From Pseudoduganella buxea (lineage in GTDB: Bacteria > Pseudomonadota > Gammaproteobacteria > Burkholderiales > Burkholderiaceae_D): a stretch of DNA of 64,000 nt. Below are positions 6,543 to 15,653 of the stretch, one piece after another. Every line of letters starts with the position of its first letter. Position 1 is the stretch's first letter. The notes under the pieces are model-generated. The model worked only from the letters and a program-made list of their open reading frames with translations. It ran no database searches and had not been told where the DNA came from. The stretch spans positions 1-64,000 of the forward strand of contig NZ_WNKZ01000016.1 in NCBI RefSeq assembly GCF_009720835.1. The letters run 5' to 3'. A program made the translations under genes and the position numbers.

Positions 6543-8789
6543 TCAGGCATCCGGCCGGGGCCCCTGCTCTGTCGTCTTCGTCGATGCGCGCCGCAGGCGC
6601 GAGGCGTTCGCGATGACGGAGACGGAACTCAAGCTCATCGCCAGTGCCGCGATCATCGGCGACAGCAGTTGCCCCGTGACGGGGTACAGCACGCCGGCGG
6701 CGAGTGGAATGCCCAGCGCGTTGTAGACGAAGGCGAAACCGAGGTTCTGGCGCATATTGCGTACCGCATCGACGGAGAGCCTGCGCGCGACGGTGATGGC
6801 CCGCAAATCCCCCTTCACCAACGTCAGGTGCGCGCTGTTGATCGCCACGTCCGTCCCGGTCCCCATCGCAATCCCCACGTTCGCCTTCGCCAGCGCGGGC
6901 GCGTCGTTGATGCCGTCCCCCGCCATCGCGACGATGGCGCCCCCTTGCTGCAGCCGCTCGACCAGGGCCAGCTTGTCGTGCGGCTTGACCTCGCCAAAAT
7001 ACGCCGCGATACCCAGTTTCGCGGCGACCGCGCGCGCGGTCGTGACACCGTCACCCGTGGCCATGACCACCGTGATGCCGTCGGCACGCAAGGCGTGCAA
7101 GGCTTCGGCCGTGCTGGGCTTGACGGGGTCGGCCACGGCGATGATGCCGGCCAGGCGCCCACCCACTGCCAGGTACATGACGCTGGCGCCCTCGCGCCGC
7201 CTTGCTTCGGCCTGGTCCGCGAGCGGCGCCCAATCGACCCCGTCCGTTTCCATCAGCACCGTGTTCCCGAGGATCACGCGATGTCCCTCGACGGCACCGC
7301 GCACGCCGATGCCGCTGGCCGATTCGAAGGTGTCGGCTGTCGCCAAGGACAGCTGCCGGCGCCTTGCTTCGGCCACGATGGCATGGGCCAGCGGATGTTC
7401 GCTACCCTGGTCGAGGCTGGCGGCGATACGCAGCACCTCGGCCTCGCCGAACCCCGCCGCGGCGACGACACGGTCGAATGCCGGCCTGCCTTCCGTCAGG
7501 GTACCGGTCTTGTCGACGATCAGCGTATCGACCTTGCGCAGGTCCTCGATCGCCGCCGCATCCCGGAACAGCACACCCTGCGTCGCGGCGCGGCCCGTGG
7601 CCGCCATGACGGACATGGGTGTCGCCAGGCCGAGGGCGCACGGGCAGGCGATGATCAGGACCGCCACGGCATTGACGAATCCGAACGCCCAGCTGGGCTC
7701 CGGGCCGAGCAGCCCCCAGGCGACGAAGGTAACCAGCGCGATCGCCACGACGACGACGACGAAGTAGCCGGCAACGGCATCGGCCATGCGCTGCATGGGC
7801 GCGCGCGAGCGTTGGGCCTGCGACACCATCTGGACGATCTGGCTCAGCATCGTATCGGCGCCGATCTTCTCGGCCCGTATCACCAGGCTGCCGCTGGTAT
7901 TGAGGGTGGCCCCGATCACGCGATCGCCCTGCCGTTTCGTCACGGGCACGGGCTCACCCGTGAGCATGGATTCATCGACGGCGCTTTCGCCATCCGTCAC
8001 GATACCGTCCACCGGCACTTTCTCGCCGGGCCGCACGCGCAAGGCGTCGCCCACATGCACGTGCGCCAGTTCGACATCCTCCTCGCTACCGTCGGCGCGC
8101 AGCCGGCGGGCCGTACGCGGCGCCAGGCCCAGCAGCGACTTGATCGCGGCCGACGTCTGCGACCGCGCCCGCAGCTCCAGGATCTGGCCCAGCAGGGTCA
8201 AGGACACGATGACGGCCGCCGCCTCGAAATACACCCCGACCCTGCCATGCATGGCAAAGCTGGGCGGAAACCAGCCGGGGCGCACCGTGGCGACAACACT
8301 GTAGCCATAGGCGGCAAGCACGCCGCAACCGATCAGCGTCCACATGTTCGGGCGCCCATTGCGCAGCGACTGCGCCCAGCGCACGAAGAACGGCCAGCCC
8401 GCCCACAGCACCACCGGGCTGGCCAGCGCCAGTTCGATCCAGTTCTGTCCAGCGAGCCCGGCGGGAAACAGCAGGTGACCGAACATGGCAAGAACGAACA
8501 CGACGGTCGTCAACGGCAGCGTCCACCAGAAGCGCCGTCGAAAGTCCGCCAGTTCCGGCCCTTCCTCGTCGTCCAGGGCGGGAAGTACCGGTTCGAGGGC
8601 CATGCCGCATTTCGGGCAGCTACCGGGGGCGCTCTGGCGGATTTCCGGGTGCATGGGGCAGGTGAAGATGGTTTGCGCGGGGGCGGTATTGGCTGGCGTG
8701 GCCGGGCCGGCATCGCCGCCGCCGTGGTCGTGCGCTGGATGGGTGGGTGGGTCGGTGTGCTGGTCGGTGTGGTGCTGGTGCCGTGGCAT
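6543..8789 (-). CDS. copA: Cu(+)-translocating P1B-type ATPase (copper exporter)
   Basis: This 748-aa inner-membrane pump uses ATP to expel Cu(I). The first ~35 residues are His-rich. Next comes a heavy-metal-binding domain with C44-P-M-H47-P and C58-P-K-C61-G, which replaces the usual GMTCxxC HMA domains. Then come the membrane metal site CPC (382-384), the phosphorylated D426 in DKTGT, HP (465-466), GDGIND (624-629), and the Cu-specific Y689-N690 and M718-S722 residues, so it belongs to the P1B-1 subgroup. The SD is AGGAG before the ATG. Its own CueR-like promoter lies ~57 bp upstream, and it converges on the fluopsin-type operon, so both appear to belong to one copper response. A Ag(I) substrate is also possible for this subgroup. 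Confidence 0.93.
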   Translation of the reverse strand: MPRHQHHTDQHTDPPTHPAHDHGGGDAGPATPANTAPAQTIFTCPMHPEIRQSAPGSCPKCGMALEPVLPALDDEEGPELADFRRRFWWTLPLTTVVFVLAMFGHLLFPAGLAGQNWIELALASPVVLWAGWPFFVRWAQSLRNGRPNMWTLIGCGVLAAYGYSVVATVRPGWFPPSFAMHGRVGVYFEAAAVIVSLTLLGQILELRARSQTSAAIKSLLGLAPRTARRLRADGSEEDVELAHVHVGDALRVRPGEKVPVDGIVTDGESAVDESMLTGEPVPVTKRQGDRVIGATLNTSGSLVIRAEKIGADTMLSQIVQMVSQAQRSRAPMQRMADAVAGYFVVVVVAIALVTFVAWGLLGPEPSWAFGFVNAVAVLIIACPCALGLATPMSVMAATGRAATQGVLFRDAAAIEDLRKVDTLIVDKTGTLTEGRPAFDRVVAAAGFGEAEVLRIAASLDQGSEHPLAHAIVAEARRRQLSLATADTFESASGIGVRGAVEGHRVILGNTVLMETDGVDWAPLADQAEARRREGASVMYLAVGGRLAGIIAVADPVKPSTAEALHALRADGITVVMATGDGVTTARAVAAKLGIAAYFGEVKPHDKLALVERLQQGGAIVAMAGDGINDAPALAKANVGIAMGTGTDVAINSAHLTLVKGDLRAITVARRLSVDAVRNMRQNLGFAFVYNALGIPLAAGVLYPVTGQLLSPMIAALAMSLSSVSVIANASRLRRASTKTTEQGPRPDA

Positions 8790-8845
8790 GAGTGGTCTCC
8801 TGACGTTGACAGGATGCGCCGGACAGCGCTTCCTCGATGATTGTC

Positions 8846-8876
8846 AGTTTGGACCTTCCCATGACTGGCGGGTCAA
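8846..8876 (-). promoter_or_regulatory. CueR-like promoter of the copper ATPase gene
   Basis: On the minus strand, TTGACC (8871-8876) is followed by exactly 19 bp and a CAAACT -10 (8846-8851). The spacer carries a partial dyad with one canonical half (GGGAAGGTC) and one weak half (GACCCGCC). The 19-bp spacing and the half-site are as in CueR-controlled copA promoters. The operator is less symmetrical than the one at 225-254. Confidence 0.65.
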
Positions 8877-8910
8877 GTGCTGTCTGCCGTACGCGTTATT
8901 TTGCCGTTGA

Positions 8911-9020
8911 CGTTCGAAGACTTGCGCTTCGCGCTCGTCTTCGGAGTTGGTGGCTGACTTGGGTTTGAGGGCGTGGCGAAGTCACGCGTTCGAAGACTTG
9001 CGCGTTCGCGCTCGTCTTCG
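8911..9020 (+). repeat. Imperfect direct repeat, two ~55-bp copies
   Basis: A 33-base unit at 8911-8943 (CGTTCGAAGACTTGCG then TTCGCGCTCGTCTTCG) recurs at 8987-9020 with one inserted base. Both are followed by a similar GGTGGCTG(A/G)-rich stretch. Each unit can fold on itself (CGAAGAC/GTCTTCG). Part of the unit (GCGCTCGTCTTCG) appears a third time next to the inverted tRNA fragment at ~9132-9144. No gene is recognised between the ATPase promoter and the tRNA-Ser terminator. Confidence 0.6.
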
Positions 9021-9140
9021 CAAGGTGGTGGCTGGGTTGCGTTGGAACGGAGTGACGAAGCGCGCCCTCGGCGCGCCGGGCTGGCGCGGGGCGCCAGCAG
9101 ATGGGCGATTCGGAGAGCCTCGCGCTGGGAAGCGCTCGTC

Positions 9141-9233
9141 TTCGAATCCCACCGTCTGCCGTCCAGACAAATAAAAAAGCCTCCCGCAGGGGAGGCTTTT
9201 TTATTTGTTCTGGCGGAGACGGTGGGATTCGAA
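9141..9233. repeat. 45-bp inverted repeat duplicating the tRNA-Ser 3' end and terminator
   Basis: The plus strand at 9141-9185 reads TTCGAATCCCACCGTCT and onward through an A-rich stretch into GCCTCCC. The minus strand at 9233-9190 reads almost the same, where it is the T-arm, acceptor, CCA and downstream terminator of tRNA-Ser. The arms differ at only a few positions and are separated by a 4-base centre. The result is a near-palindrome made from a tRNA 3' end. Confidence 0.75.
9173..9202. terminator. Intrinsic terminator (bidirectional) after tRNA-Ser
   Basis: A 13-bp stem (A6-GCCTCCC/GGGAGGC-T6) has a 4-base loop and U-runs in both directions. On the minus strand it follows tRNA-Ser by 8 bases. 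Confidence 0.9.
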
Positions 9234-9303
9234 CCCACGATACAGGTATAAGCCGTATGCATCCTTAGCAGGGATGTGCCTTCGGCCACTCGGCCACGTC
9301 TCC
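9211..9303 (-). tRNA. tRNA-Ser(GCT)
   Basis: On the minus strand the gene begins GGAGACGTGGCC, has the anticodon loop CTGCTAA (anticodon GCT), the long variable arm of class II tRNAs, the T-loop GGTTCGAATCC and an encoded CCA (9211-9213). The acceptor pairs GGAGACG with CGTCTCC. The length is 93 nt with CCA, and it reads AGY serine codons. Confidence 0.95.
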
Positions 9304-9421
9304 TAGTCGATTGCTCAACTATCGTCTTTTGCTCTGCATTTCTGCGTCACATCCGACGACCGTCATAGTAATTGCCCGGGCCATTTTGGTCAAGGAAACC
9401 GACGGTTTTTTTTTGAAATAT

Positions 9422-10669
9422 TTACTCTTTGTCCAGTTCGAACGCCTTGTGCAGCGCGCGCACGGCCAGCTCCATGTACTTCTCGTCGATCAGCACGGAA
9501 ATCTTGATCTCGGAGGTGGAGATCATCATGATGTTGATGCCCTCTTCGGCCAGCGTGCGGAACATGTCCGAGGCCACGCCCACGTGGCTGCGCATGCCGA
9601 CGCCGACGACGGAGATCTTCGACACCTTGGCGTCGCCGATCAGGGTGGCGAAGCCGATTTCGTCCTTCTGCGTGTTCAGCGCTTCCAGGGCCTTGTTGTA
9701 GTCGTTGCGGGAGACCGTGAACGTGAAGTCGGTCTTGCCTTCCACCGACTGGTTCTGGATGATCATGTCCACTTCGATATTGGCCGCCGCGACGGGGCCC
9801 AGGATGTGGTACGCCACGCCCGGGCGGTCGGCCACGCCCATGACGGAGATTTTGGCTTCGTCGCGGTTGAAGGCGATGCCGGAGATGACTGCTTGTTCCA
9901 TATTGGTGTCTTCCTCAAACGAAATCAGGGTTCCCGAACTGGCTTCCTCGGCCAGGTCCATCATCGGGTCGGTCAGCGACGACAGCACGCGGGTCGGCAC
10001 GCGGTAGTTACCGGCGAACTCGACGGAACGGGTCTGCAGCACTTTCGAGCCCAGCGACGCCAGTTCCAGCATTTCCTCGAAGGTGATCGCCTTCAGGCGG
10101 CGCGCTTCGGTGACCACACGCGGGTCGGTCGTGTAGACGCCGTCGACGTCCGTGTAGATCAGGCATTCGTCCGCCTTCAGGGCGGCGGCGATGGCGACGG
10201 CCGACGTGTCCGAACCGCCCCGGCCCAGGGTGGCGATATGGCCGTTCTCGTCGACGCCCTGGAAGCCCGTGATGACGACGACCTTGCCGGCATCGAGGTC
10301 GCGGCGCACGCGTGCGTCGTCGATGGACTGGATGCGCGCCTTGGTGAACGCGGAGTCGGTTTTAATGCCCACCTGCCAGCCGGCATACGACACGGCTTGC
10401 TTGCCGATCGCCTGCAGGGCCATCGACAGCAGCGCCACGGACACCTGCTCGCCCGTCGAGGCGATCATGTCCAGTTCGCGCGGGTCGGGCGGATTCTGCA
10501 CTTCCTTGGCCAGCGCGATCAGGCGGTTCGTCTCGCCGGACATCGCGGACGGTACCACGACGACCTGGTGTCCCGCATCGTGCCATTTGGCGACACGGCG
10601 CGCGACGTTCTTGATACGGTCCGTCGAGCCCATCGACGTACCGCCGTATTTGTGAACGATTAAAGCCAT
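9422..10669 (-). CDS. lysC: Aspartate kinase
   Basis: This enzyme phosphorylates L-aspartate in the first step of lysine, threonine, methionine and diaminopimelate synthesis. It is 415 aa. The N-terminal kinase motif KYGGTSMG begins at residue 6. Two C-terminal ACT domains (from about residue 265, including NMEQAVISGIAFNRDEAKIS and a later KISVVGVGMRS block) bind the inhibitory amino acid. The start chosen is the ATG at 10669 because MALIVHKYGGTSMG is the usual N-terminus; a longer open frame upstream lacks homology. Aspartate kinases of this length with paired ACT domains are normally feedback-inhibited by lysine, threonine or both. Confidence 0.95.
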   Translation of the reverse strand: MALIVHKYGGTSMGSTDRIKNVARRVAKWHDAGHQVVVVPSAMSGETNRLIALAKEVQNPPDPRELDMIASTGEQVSVALLSMALQAIGKQAVSYAGWQVGIKTDSAFTKARIQSIDDARVRRDLDAGKVVVITGFQGVDENGHIATLGRGGSDTSAVAIAAALKADECLIYTDVDGVYTTDPRVVTEARRLKAITFEEMLELASLGSKVLQTRSVEFAGNYRVPTRVLSSLTDPMMDLAEEASSGTLISFEEDTNMEQAVISGIAFNRDEAKISVMGVADRPGVAYHILGPVAAANIEVDMIIQNQSVEGKTDFTFTVSRNDYNKALEALNTQKDEIGFATLIGDAKVSKISVVGVGMRSHVGVASDMFRTLAEEGINIMMISTSEIKISVLIDEKYMELAVRALHKAFELDKE

Positions 10670-10807
10670 AACTTGCGTTTTCCACTCGGTTGAAGTAAGG
10701 GAGCCCTTTACTCTACATGCTGCGATGCAAAACGACAAGTCAAAAAGCCAATATCCTCATACAGTTCCGCGATAAGCTCATGCGAAAAACGGCTCAGTCG
10801 ACAAATA

Positions 10808-12205
10808 TTATTCGGTCACCCAGCGCATTGCGATGCAATCGTTGCGGCCCTGCTCAATCCGGTGGCAGTCCATGCCGATACCTGCGGCATATAACAGCTG
10901 TCCAGGAATGCCTACTACGGGGAGGCGGCCCCGTTCCCAGGACGGAATGTCGAGCGCCTGGTAGTGCTGTTTCAGCCCCCGCGTGGGCCGGTTGGGCGCC
11001 AGTTTCAGGCGTTCGCCGCCGCGCCGGAACGAAATCGTCAGCAGTTGCGTGCGCAGCCATTCGCCGGCGACGCCCTGTTCCGCCGGGTCGAAATGCAAGG
11101 TGCCGCCGTAGTCGGGAAAGGCAATCGACGCCTCACCGTTCCACTGGAAATGCTGGAACGGCGCGTCCTCGAAGATGTCCTCGCGGGTGCCGGCCAGCTC
11201 GCGCCGTTTCGGGTCCAGGTACAGGCGGCCTTTGTAGCGCCGCACTTCGCGGTCCGGGTGCGTCACGAGCAGGTTGGCGTCGTGGCGCGCTTCGAGCAGC
11301 TGCGTCGTCATCTCGGCCAGCCAGCTGGCCGACGGGATGCGGATGCCCGTGACGGTAAACCAGTGCCGCAGCAGGTTGTTGCGGCGGTCTTCGGACAGCG
11401 CGCGCAGGGCTTCGACATCGAGGCCGCCGCCATCATCGGCCTGCCCGTCTTCGCCGCGGTGCAGGCAGGCCTGCAGGTCCTGCTGCGCCAGTTCCGTCAG
11501 CAGCCGCTGCGCCGCCTGGGCGTGCGCGGCGCTGCGGGCGAATCGTTCCTGGTAGCCGGGGAAGGCCCTGGCCAATGTCGGCATCACCGTGTGGCGCAAT
11601 GCATTGCGGGCATAGCGCGTGTCCGTGTTCGATTCGTCGTCGATATGGGCCAGCGCGTGCTCGCCCGCGTAAGCTTCCAGCTGCGCGCGCGACGCCTGCA
11701 GCAGCGGGCGGGCCAGCACGATATCGAGGCTGCCCAGCAGCGCCGGCGCATGGTTCGATGCATCCATGCCGGACAGGCCGGCCGGCCCCGCGCCGCGCGC
11801 CAGCTGAAGCAGCATCGTCTCGGCCTGGTCGTCCAGGTGGTGGGCCGTCAGCAGCACGTCCACGCCGCGCTCGCGGCACAACTCCCCCAGGGCGGCATAG
11901 CGGGCCTGGCGCGCCGACGCCTCGACCGACTTGCGGTCTTCCAGCGTAACGCGGCGGGCCGTGAACGGCACGCCCAGCGCCATGCACTGCGCGGCGCAGT
12001 GAGCTTCCCACGCATCGGCGTTGGGGCTCAGGCCGTGGTGGATGTGGAAGGCATGCAGGGGCACGCCGTTGGCCCTGGCCCAGCCGGCGGCCAGGTGCAG
12101 CAGCACGGTCGAATCGAGGCCGCCGCTGTAGGCGACGGCGACGGGCCCGCCATGCGCGAACGCAGCGGCCTGGCGCTCAAAAAGGACAACAACATCGGAC
12201 TTCAT
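10808..12205 (-). CDS. tilS: tRNA(Ile)-lysidine synthetase
   Basis: TilS attaches lysine to the wobble C34 of tRNA-Ile(CAU) so that it reads AUA; the reaction is ATP-dependent and cytoplasmic. The 465-aa protein has the N-type PP-loop SGGLDSTVL (residues ~28-36), the HIHHGLSPNAD motif and the middle and C-terminal substrate-binding domains normal for the full-length bacterial form. It lies downstream of accA on the same strand, separated by two mirror-related hairpins, and 138 bp before lysC. The SD is weak (GGAAAGA). Confidence 0.93.
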   Translation of the reverse strand: MKSDVVVLFERQAAAFAHGGPVAVAYSGGLDSTVLLHLAAGWARANGVPLHAFHIHHGLSPNADAWEAHCAAQCMALGVPFTARRVTLEDRKSVEASARQARYAALGELCRERGVDVLLTAHHLDDQAETMLLQLARGAGPAGLSGMDASNHAPALLGSLDIVLARPLLQASRAQLEAYAGEHALAHIDDESNTDTRYARNALRHTVMPTLARAFPGYQERFARSAAHAQAAQRLLTELAQQDLQACLHRGEDGQADDGGGLDVEALRALSEDRRNNLLRHWFTVTGIRIPSASWLAEMTTQLLEARHDANLLVTHPDREVRRYKGRLYLDPKRRELAGTREDIFEDAPFQHFQWNGEASIAFPDYGGTLHFDPAEQGVAGEWLRTQLLTISFRRGGERLKLAPNRPTRGLKQHYQALDIPSWERGRLPVVGIPGQLLYAAGIGMDCHRIEQGRNDCIAMRWVTE

Positions 12206-12218
12206 CGAATCTTTCCAT

Positions 12219-12284
12219 AAAAATGGGGACAGACCCCATTTTCCAAGAAATGTTTCTCGAAAAATGGGGTCTGTCCCCGATTTT
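12219..12284. repeat. Pair of mutually complementary AATGGGG hairpins
   Basis: Two palindromic elements lie at 12219-12242 and 12260-12284. Each has AAAATGGGG/CCCC(G)ATTTT arms, and the 5-base loops (ACAGA and TCTGT) are complementary to each other. Each can fold alone, or the two can pair along their whole length. They sit between accA and tilS. The same element occurs at 35550-35574. Such GGGGTCTGTCCCC elements are familiar in Oxalobacteraceae intergenic DNA. Confidence 0.8.
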
Positions 12285-12304
12285 GCGGCAACGTTTTCGT
12301 TGCC

Positions 12305-13279
12305 TTATTCCTGCGGCGTCGTTTCCTTGAACTTGCCGTAGCTGAGCAGCTTCTTGTGGCGGTTGTCCAGCAGCTCCTTCGTCTTCATGCCCTGGAACTG
12401 GCGCAGCGAATCGGCCAGTGCGCGTTTCAGCAGGCGCGCCATTTCCTTCGGGTCGCGGTGGGCGCCGCCCAGCGGTTCGTTGACGATCTTGTCGATCAGG
12501 CCCATGGCTTTCAGGCGGTGCGCCGTCAGGCCCAGCGCCTCGGCCGCTTCGGCGGCGCGCTCGGAGGTCTTCCACAGGATCGACGCGCAGCCTTCCGGCG
12601 AGATCACGGAGTAGGTCGCGTATTGCAGCATCAGCACGGCGTCGCCGACGGCAATGGCCAGCGCGCCGCCGGAACCGCCTTCACCGATGATGGTGGCGAT
12701 CAGCGGCACCTTCAGTTCGGCCATCACGTACAGGTTGTGGCCGATCGCTTCGGACTGGCCCCGCTCCTCGGCATCGATGCCGGGGAAGGCGCCGGGCGTG
12801 TCGACGAAGGTGAAGATCGGCAGGTTGAATTTTTCCGCCACTTTCATCAGGCGCATTGCCTTGCGGTAGCCTTCGGGCTTGGGCATGCCGAAGTTGCGCA
12901 TCGCGCGCTCCTTCGTGTCGCGGCCCTTCTGGTGGCCGATGACCATGCAGGGCTGGCCGTTGAAGCGGGCCAGGCCGCCGACGATGGACTGGTCGTCGGC
13001 ATAGGTGCGGTCGCCGTGCAGCTCGTGGAAGTCCGTGAAGCATTCGTTCACGTAGTCCATCGTGTAGGGACGCTGCGGGTGACGCGCGATCTGCGCGACC
13101 TGCCATGGCGTCAGCTTGGCGTAGATGTCCTTCGTCAGCTGCTGGCTCTTCTTGGCCAGGCGGTCGATCTCTTCCGAGATGTCGACGGCCGAATCGTCCT
13201 GTACGAAACGCAGCTCTTCAATTTTGGAATCCAGTTCCGCGATCGGCTGTTCAAAATTGAGGAAAGTGGTTTTGGTCAT
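12305..13279 (-). CDS. accA: Acetyl-CoA carboxylase carboxyltransferase subunit alpha
   Basis: With AccD this forms the carboxyltransferase that moves CO2 from biotin-AccB to acetyl-CoA, giving malonyl-CoA, the committed step of fatty-acid synthesis. The 324-aa length is standard. Family blocks are visible: the N-terminal helical region with [20 protein letters not shown], then [33 protein letters not shown] and the oxyanion region [11 protein letters not shown]. The start ATG has an excellent SD (GGAGG). The neighbours tilS and a DNA glycosylase are a common arrangement in Burkholderiales. Confidence 0.96.
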   Translation of the reverse strand: MTKTTFLNFEQPIAELDSKIEELRFVQDDSAVDISEEIDRLAKKSQQLTKDIYAKLTPWQVAQIARHPQRPYTMDYVNECFTDFHELHGDRTYADDQSIVGGLARFNGQPCMVIGHQKGRDTKERAMRNFGMPKPEGYRKAMRLMKVAEKFNLPIFTFVDTPGAFPGIDAEERGQSEAIGHNLYVMAELKVPLIATIIGEGGSGGALAIAVGDAVLMLQYATYSVISPEGCASILWKTSERAAEAAEALGLTAHRLKAMGLIDKIVNEPLGGAHRDPKEMARLLKRALADSLRQFQGMKTKELLDNRHKKLLSYGKFKETTPQE

Positions 13280-13343
13280 TGGTCCTCCGAGAGTATGAAT
13301 CCGCGCGGCCCGTGTTACCGGGCCGCATGGTTTCGAATTGTCG

Positions 13344-14015
13344 TCATTCTACCGGACTTGGCGCCGCGACCGGATCAAGACTGCGCCACAAATACCATGT
13401 CGCAACTGTCCGGAACGGTTCCCAGTTGGCCGCCACTTCACGCGCATCGCTGCGCGAGACGGGCTCGCCGGAAAAATAATTGTGGCTGATGCCCGCGATC
13501 AGGCGCGGGTCGTCCAGCGGCAGCACGTTCGGCCGCAGCAGGTTAAAGATCAGGAACATCTCGGCCGTCCACCGCGTGATGCCGCGAATCTGCACCAGCT
13601 CGGCGATGACGGCTTCGTCGTCCATCTGGTGCCACTGGGCCGCGTGCACCTTCTTCGCCTTGAAGTTGTCGGCCAGGTCCAGGATGTATTCCGTCTTGCG
13701 CTTGGACAAACCGCATTCGCCCAGCTGCACGGCGCCCGCCTTCAGCACCGATGCCGGCGTGAATTTCGGACACGCCGCCAGCAGCTTTTGCCAGGCCACG
13801 TTGGCGGCCTTCGGCGTCACCTGCTGGTTGACGATGGAGCGCGCCAGGGTGGTAAACGGGTCGTCGTGGCCGATCAGGTGCAGGTCGCCGAACTGGGGAA
13901 TCAGCCGGTTCATGATGCGGTCGCGCCGCATCAGTTCGAGCTTGGCTTCTTCCCAATAGGCCGGCACCACCAGCTGCCGGCCGCCGGCAGCGCTGTCCCT
14001 GGACTGGAGCACCAT
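13344..14015 (-). CDS. HhH-GPD DNA glycosylase (3-methyladenine type)
   Basis: This 223-aa base-excision-repair enzyme of the AlkA/MAG-like group removes alkylated bases such as 3-methyladenine. Visible features are the N-terminal [18 protein letters not shown] helix typical of the family, the helix-hairpin-helix [15 protein letters not shown] (~150-165) and the following LPLDDPRL segment that carries the catalytic aspartate. The gene is coupled to cysS: its ATG overlaps the cysS TAA by one base (TAATG). It is shorter than E. coli AlkA because the AlkA N-terminal domain is missing, which is usual for this subgroup. Confidence 0.88.
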   Translation of the reverse strand: MVLQSRDSAAGGRQLVVPAYWEEAKLELMRRDRIMNRLIPQFGDLHLIGHDDPFTTLARSIVNQQVTPKAANVAWQKLLAACPKFTPASVLKAGAVQLGECGLSKRKTEYILDLADNFKAKKVHAAQWHQMDDEAVIAELVQIRGITRWTAEMFLIFNLLRPNVLPLDDPRLIAGISHNYFSGEPVSRSDAREVAANWEPFRTVATWYLWRSLDPVAAPSPVE

Positions 14016-15415
14016 TATGCGCGGCGCCAGGTCGTCGTGCCGTCCGGCTTGTCTTCCAGGACGATGCCGTTCGCCAGCAGGTCCGCGCGGATCTTGTCGG
14101 ATTGCGCGAAGTCGCGCGCCTTCTTCGCCGCCGCGCGGGCCGCGATGGCTTCGTCGATCATGGCCGCGCCGATGGCGTCCGTGGCACCGGCCTGCAGGAA
14201 CTCCTGCGGCGTGCGCTCGAGCAAACCCAGCACGCTGGCCAGGCCCTTGAGCTGGCGCACCGCCACGGGCGACTTCGAGCGGTTCACTTCCGAGGCCAGG
14301 TCGAACAGCACGGAGACGGCGATCGGCGTATTGAAGTCGTCGTCCATCGCCTCGGCGAATCGCTTCGCGTGCTCTTCGTTCCAGTCCAGCGGCTGGCCGT
14401 CGCCCAGGATGCCAGCTTTTTCCGCGCCGTCGAGCGAGGTGTAAAGGCGTGTCAACGCGCCGCGCGCGTCATCGAGGTGGGCGTCGGAATAATTCAGGGG
14501 GCTGCGGTAGTGGGCGCGCAGGATGAAGAAGCGCACCACCTCGGCATCGAATTTCTTCAGCACGTCGCGGATCGTGAAGAAATTGCCCAGCGATTTGGAC
14601 ATCTTCTCGTTGTCGACGCGGATAAAGCCATTGTGCACCCAGTAGTTCGCCATCGCGTGGCCGAACGCGCCTTCGGACTGGGCGATCTCGTTCTCGTGGT
14701 GGGGGAACTGAAGGTCGGCGCCGCCGCCGTGGATGTCGAACTGTTCGCCCAGGGTGGCCGAGCACATGGCCGAGCACTCGATATGCCAGCCGGGCCGGCC
14801 CTGGCCCCATTTCGAATCCCATTTGACTTCGGCCGGTTCCGTTTCCTTGGACGCCTTCCACAGCACGAAGTCGAGCGGATCGCGCTTGCCCGTGTTGACG
14901 TCGACCCGTTCGCCGGCGCGCAGGTCGTCCAGCGACTTGCCGGACAATTTGCCGTAGCCGTCGAAGCCGCGCACGGCGTAATTGACGTCGCCGTCCTCGC
15001 CCTGGTAGGCCAGGCCCTTCGCTTCGAGCTTCTCGATAATCGACAGCATCTGCGGCACATACTCGGTGGCATGCGGCACGTCCGTCGGCGGCAGGATGCC
15101 CAAGGCGGTGGTGTCTTCATCCATGTACGCCTCGAAGCGGGACGTCAGCGCGTGGATCGATTCATTGTTCTCGACGGCGCGGCGGATGATCTTGTCGTCG
15201 ATGTCCGTGACGTTGCGCACGTAGCGCACGTCGAAGCCCGATGTCTTCAGCCAGCGGTAAATCACGTCGAACGCCATCATCATGCGCCCGTGGCCCACGT
15301 GGCAATAGTCGTACACCGTCATGCCGCACACGTACATGCGGACCTTGCCCGGTTCCATCGGTACGAATGCCTGTTTTTCGCGCGCCAGCGTGTTGTAGAT
15401 CTTTAAATTGCTCAT
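14015..15415 (-). CDS. cysS: Cysteinyl-tRNA synthetase
   Basis: This 466-aa class I synthetase charges tRNA-Cys. The start is the ATG at 15415 ([15 protein letters not shown]), with AAGAG upstream; a longer open frame is not conserved. Features are the zinc-binding [15 protein letters not shown] with the HIGH-like signature, [18 protein letters not shown] in the middle and KMSKSLGN as the KMSKS loop (near residue 270), followed by the DALR anticodon-binding helices. It is translationally joined to the DNA glycosylase gene and divergent from the periplasmic cyclophilin gene. Confidence 0.96.
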   Translation of the reverse strand: MSNLKIYNTLAREKQAFVPMEPGKVRMYVCGMTVYDYCHVGHGRMMMAFDVIYRWLKTSGFDVRYVRNVTDIDDKIIRRAVENNESIHALTSRFEAYMDEDTTALGILPPTDVPHATEYVPQMLSIIEKLEAKGLAYQGEDGDVNYAVRGFDGYGKLSGKSLDDLRAGERVDVNTGKRDPLDFVLWKASKETEPAEVKWDSKWGQGRPGWHIECSAMCSATLGEQFDIHGGGADLQFPHHENEIAQSEGAFGHAMANYWVHNGFIRVDNEKMSKSLGNFFTIRDVLKKFDAEVVRFFILRAHYRSPLNYSDAHLDDARGALTRLYTSLDGAEKAGILGDGQPLDWNEEHAKRFAEAMDDDFNTPIAVSVLFDLASEVNRSKSPVAVRQLKGLASVLGLLERTPQEFLQAGATDAIGAAMIDEAIAARAAAKKARDFAQSDKIRADLLANGIVLEDKPDGTTTWRRA

Positions 15416-15556
15416 CGGACTCTTATTCTGCTGTGACCGGCCACCGACGACGGCAATGCGAAACCACGGCCCCGGCTTCATGCCGCGCCACTGTTTCGCT
15501 GTGCCCCGGGATTGGCCGGACCCTCTGTAATATTAGTTCTTCTTTGGTGACCTGCT

Positions 15557-15583
15557 TTCCATTCCAGACGGTCTAGAATGGAA
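15557..15583. promoter_or_regulatory. Perfect 8-bp dyad in the cysS/ppiA divergent intergenic region
   Basis: TTCCATTC (15557-15564) and GAATGGAA (15576-15583) are exact inverted copies with an 11-base spacer. They lie between the divergently transcribed cysS and cyclophilin genes and ~20 bp upstream of a GATAAAAT -10-like sequence (15605-15612) facing the cyclophilin gene. The geometry suits an operator for a dimeric regulator. The binding protein is unknown. Confidence 0.45.
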
Positions 15584-15653
15584 GCCGTCGCCAAGTATAG
15601 CATTGATAAAATGCCTCCGGCCTAATCCACAACCCAACGGAAAGTAAAAGAAC

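Noticed and set aside
6510..8840. Long open frame on the plus strand opposite the copper ATPase gene
   Set aside because: It is a shadow caused by high GC at third positions; its translation is His/Arg/Gly-rich without domains, whereas the minus strand gives a textbook P-type ATPase.
8873..9289. Minus-strand open frame overlapping tRNA-Ser
   Set aside because: It reads through the tRNA gene and its terminator and has no SD or homology.
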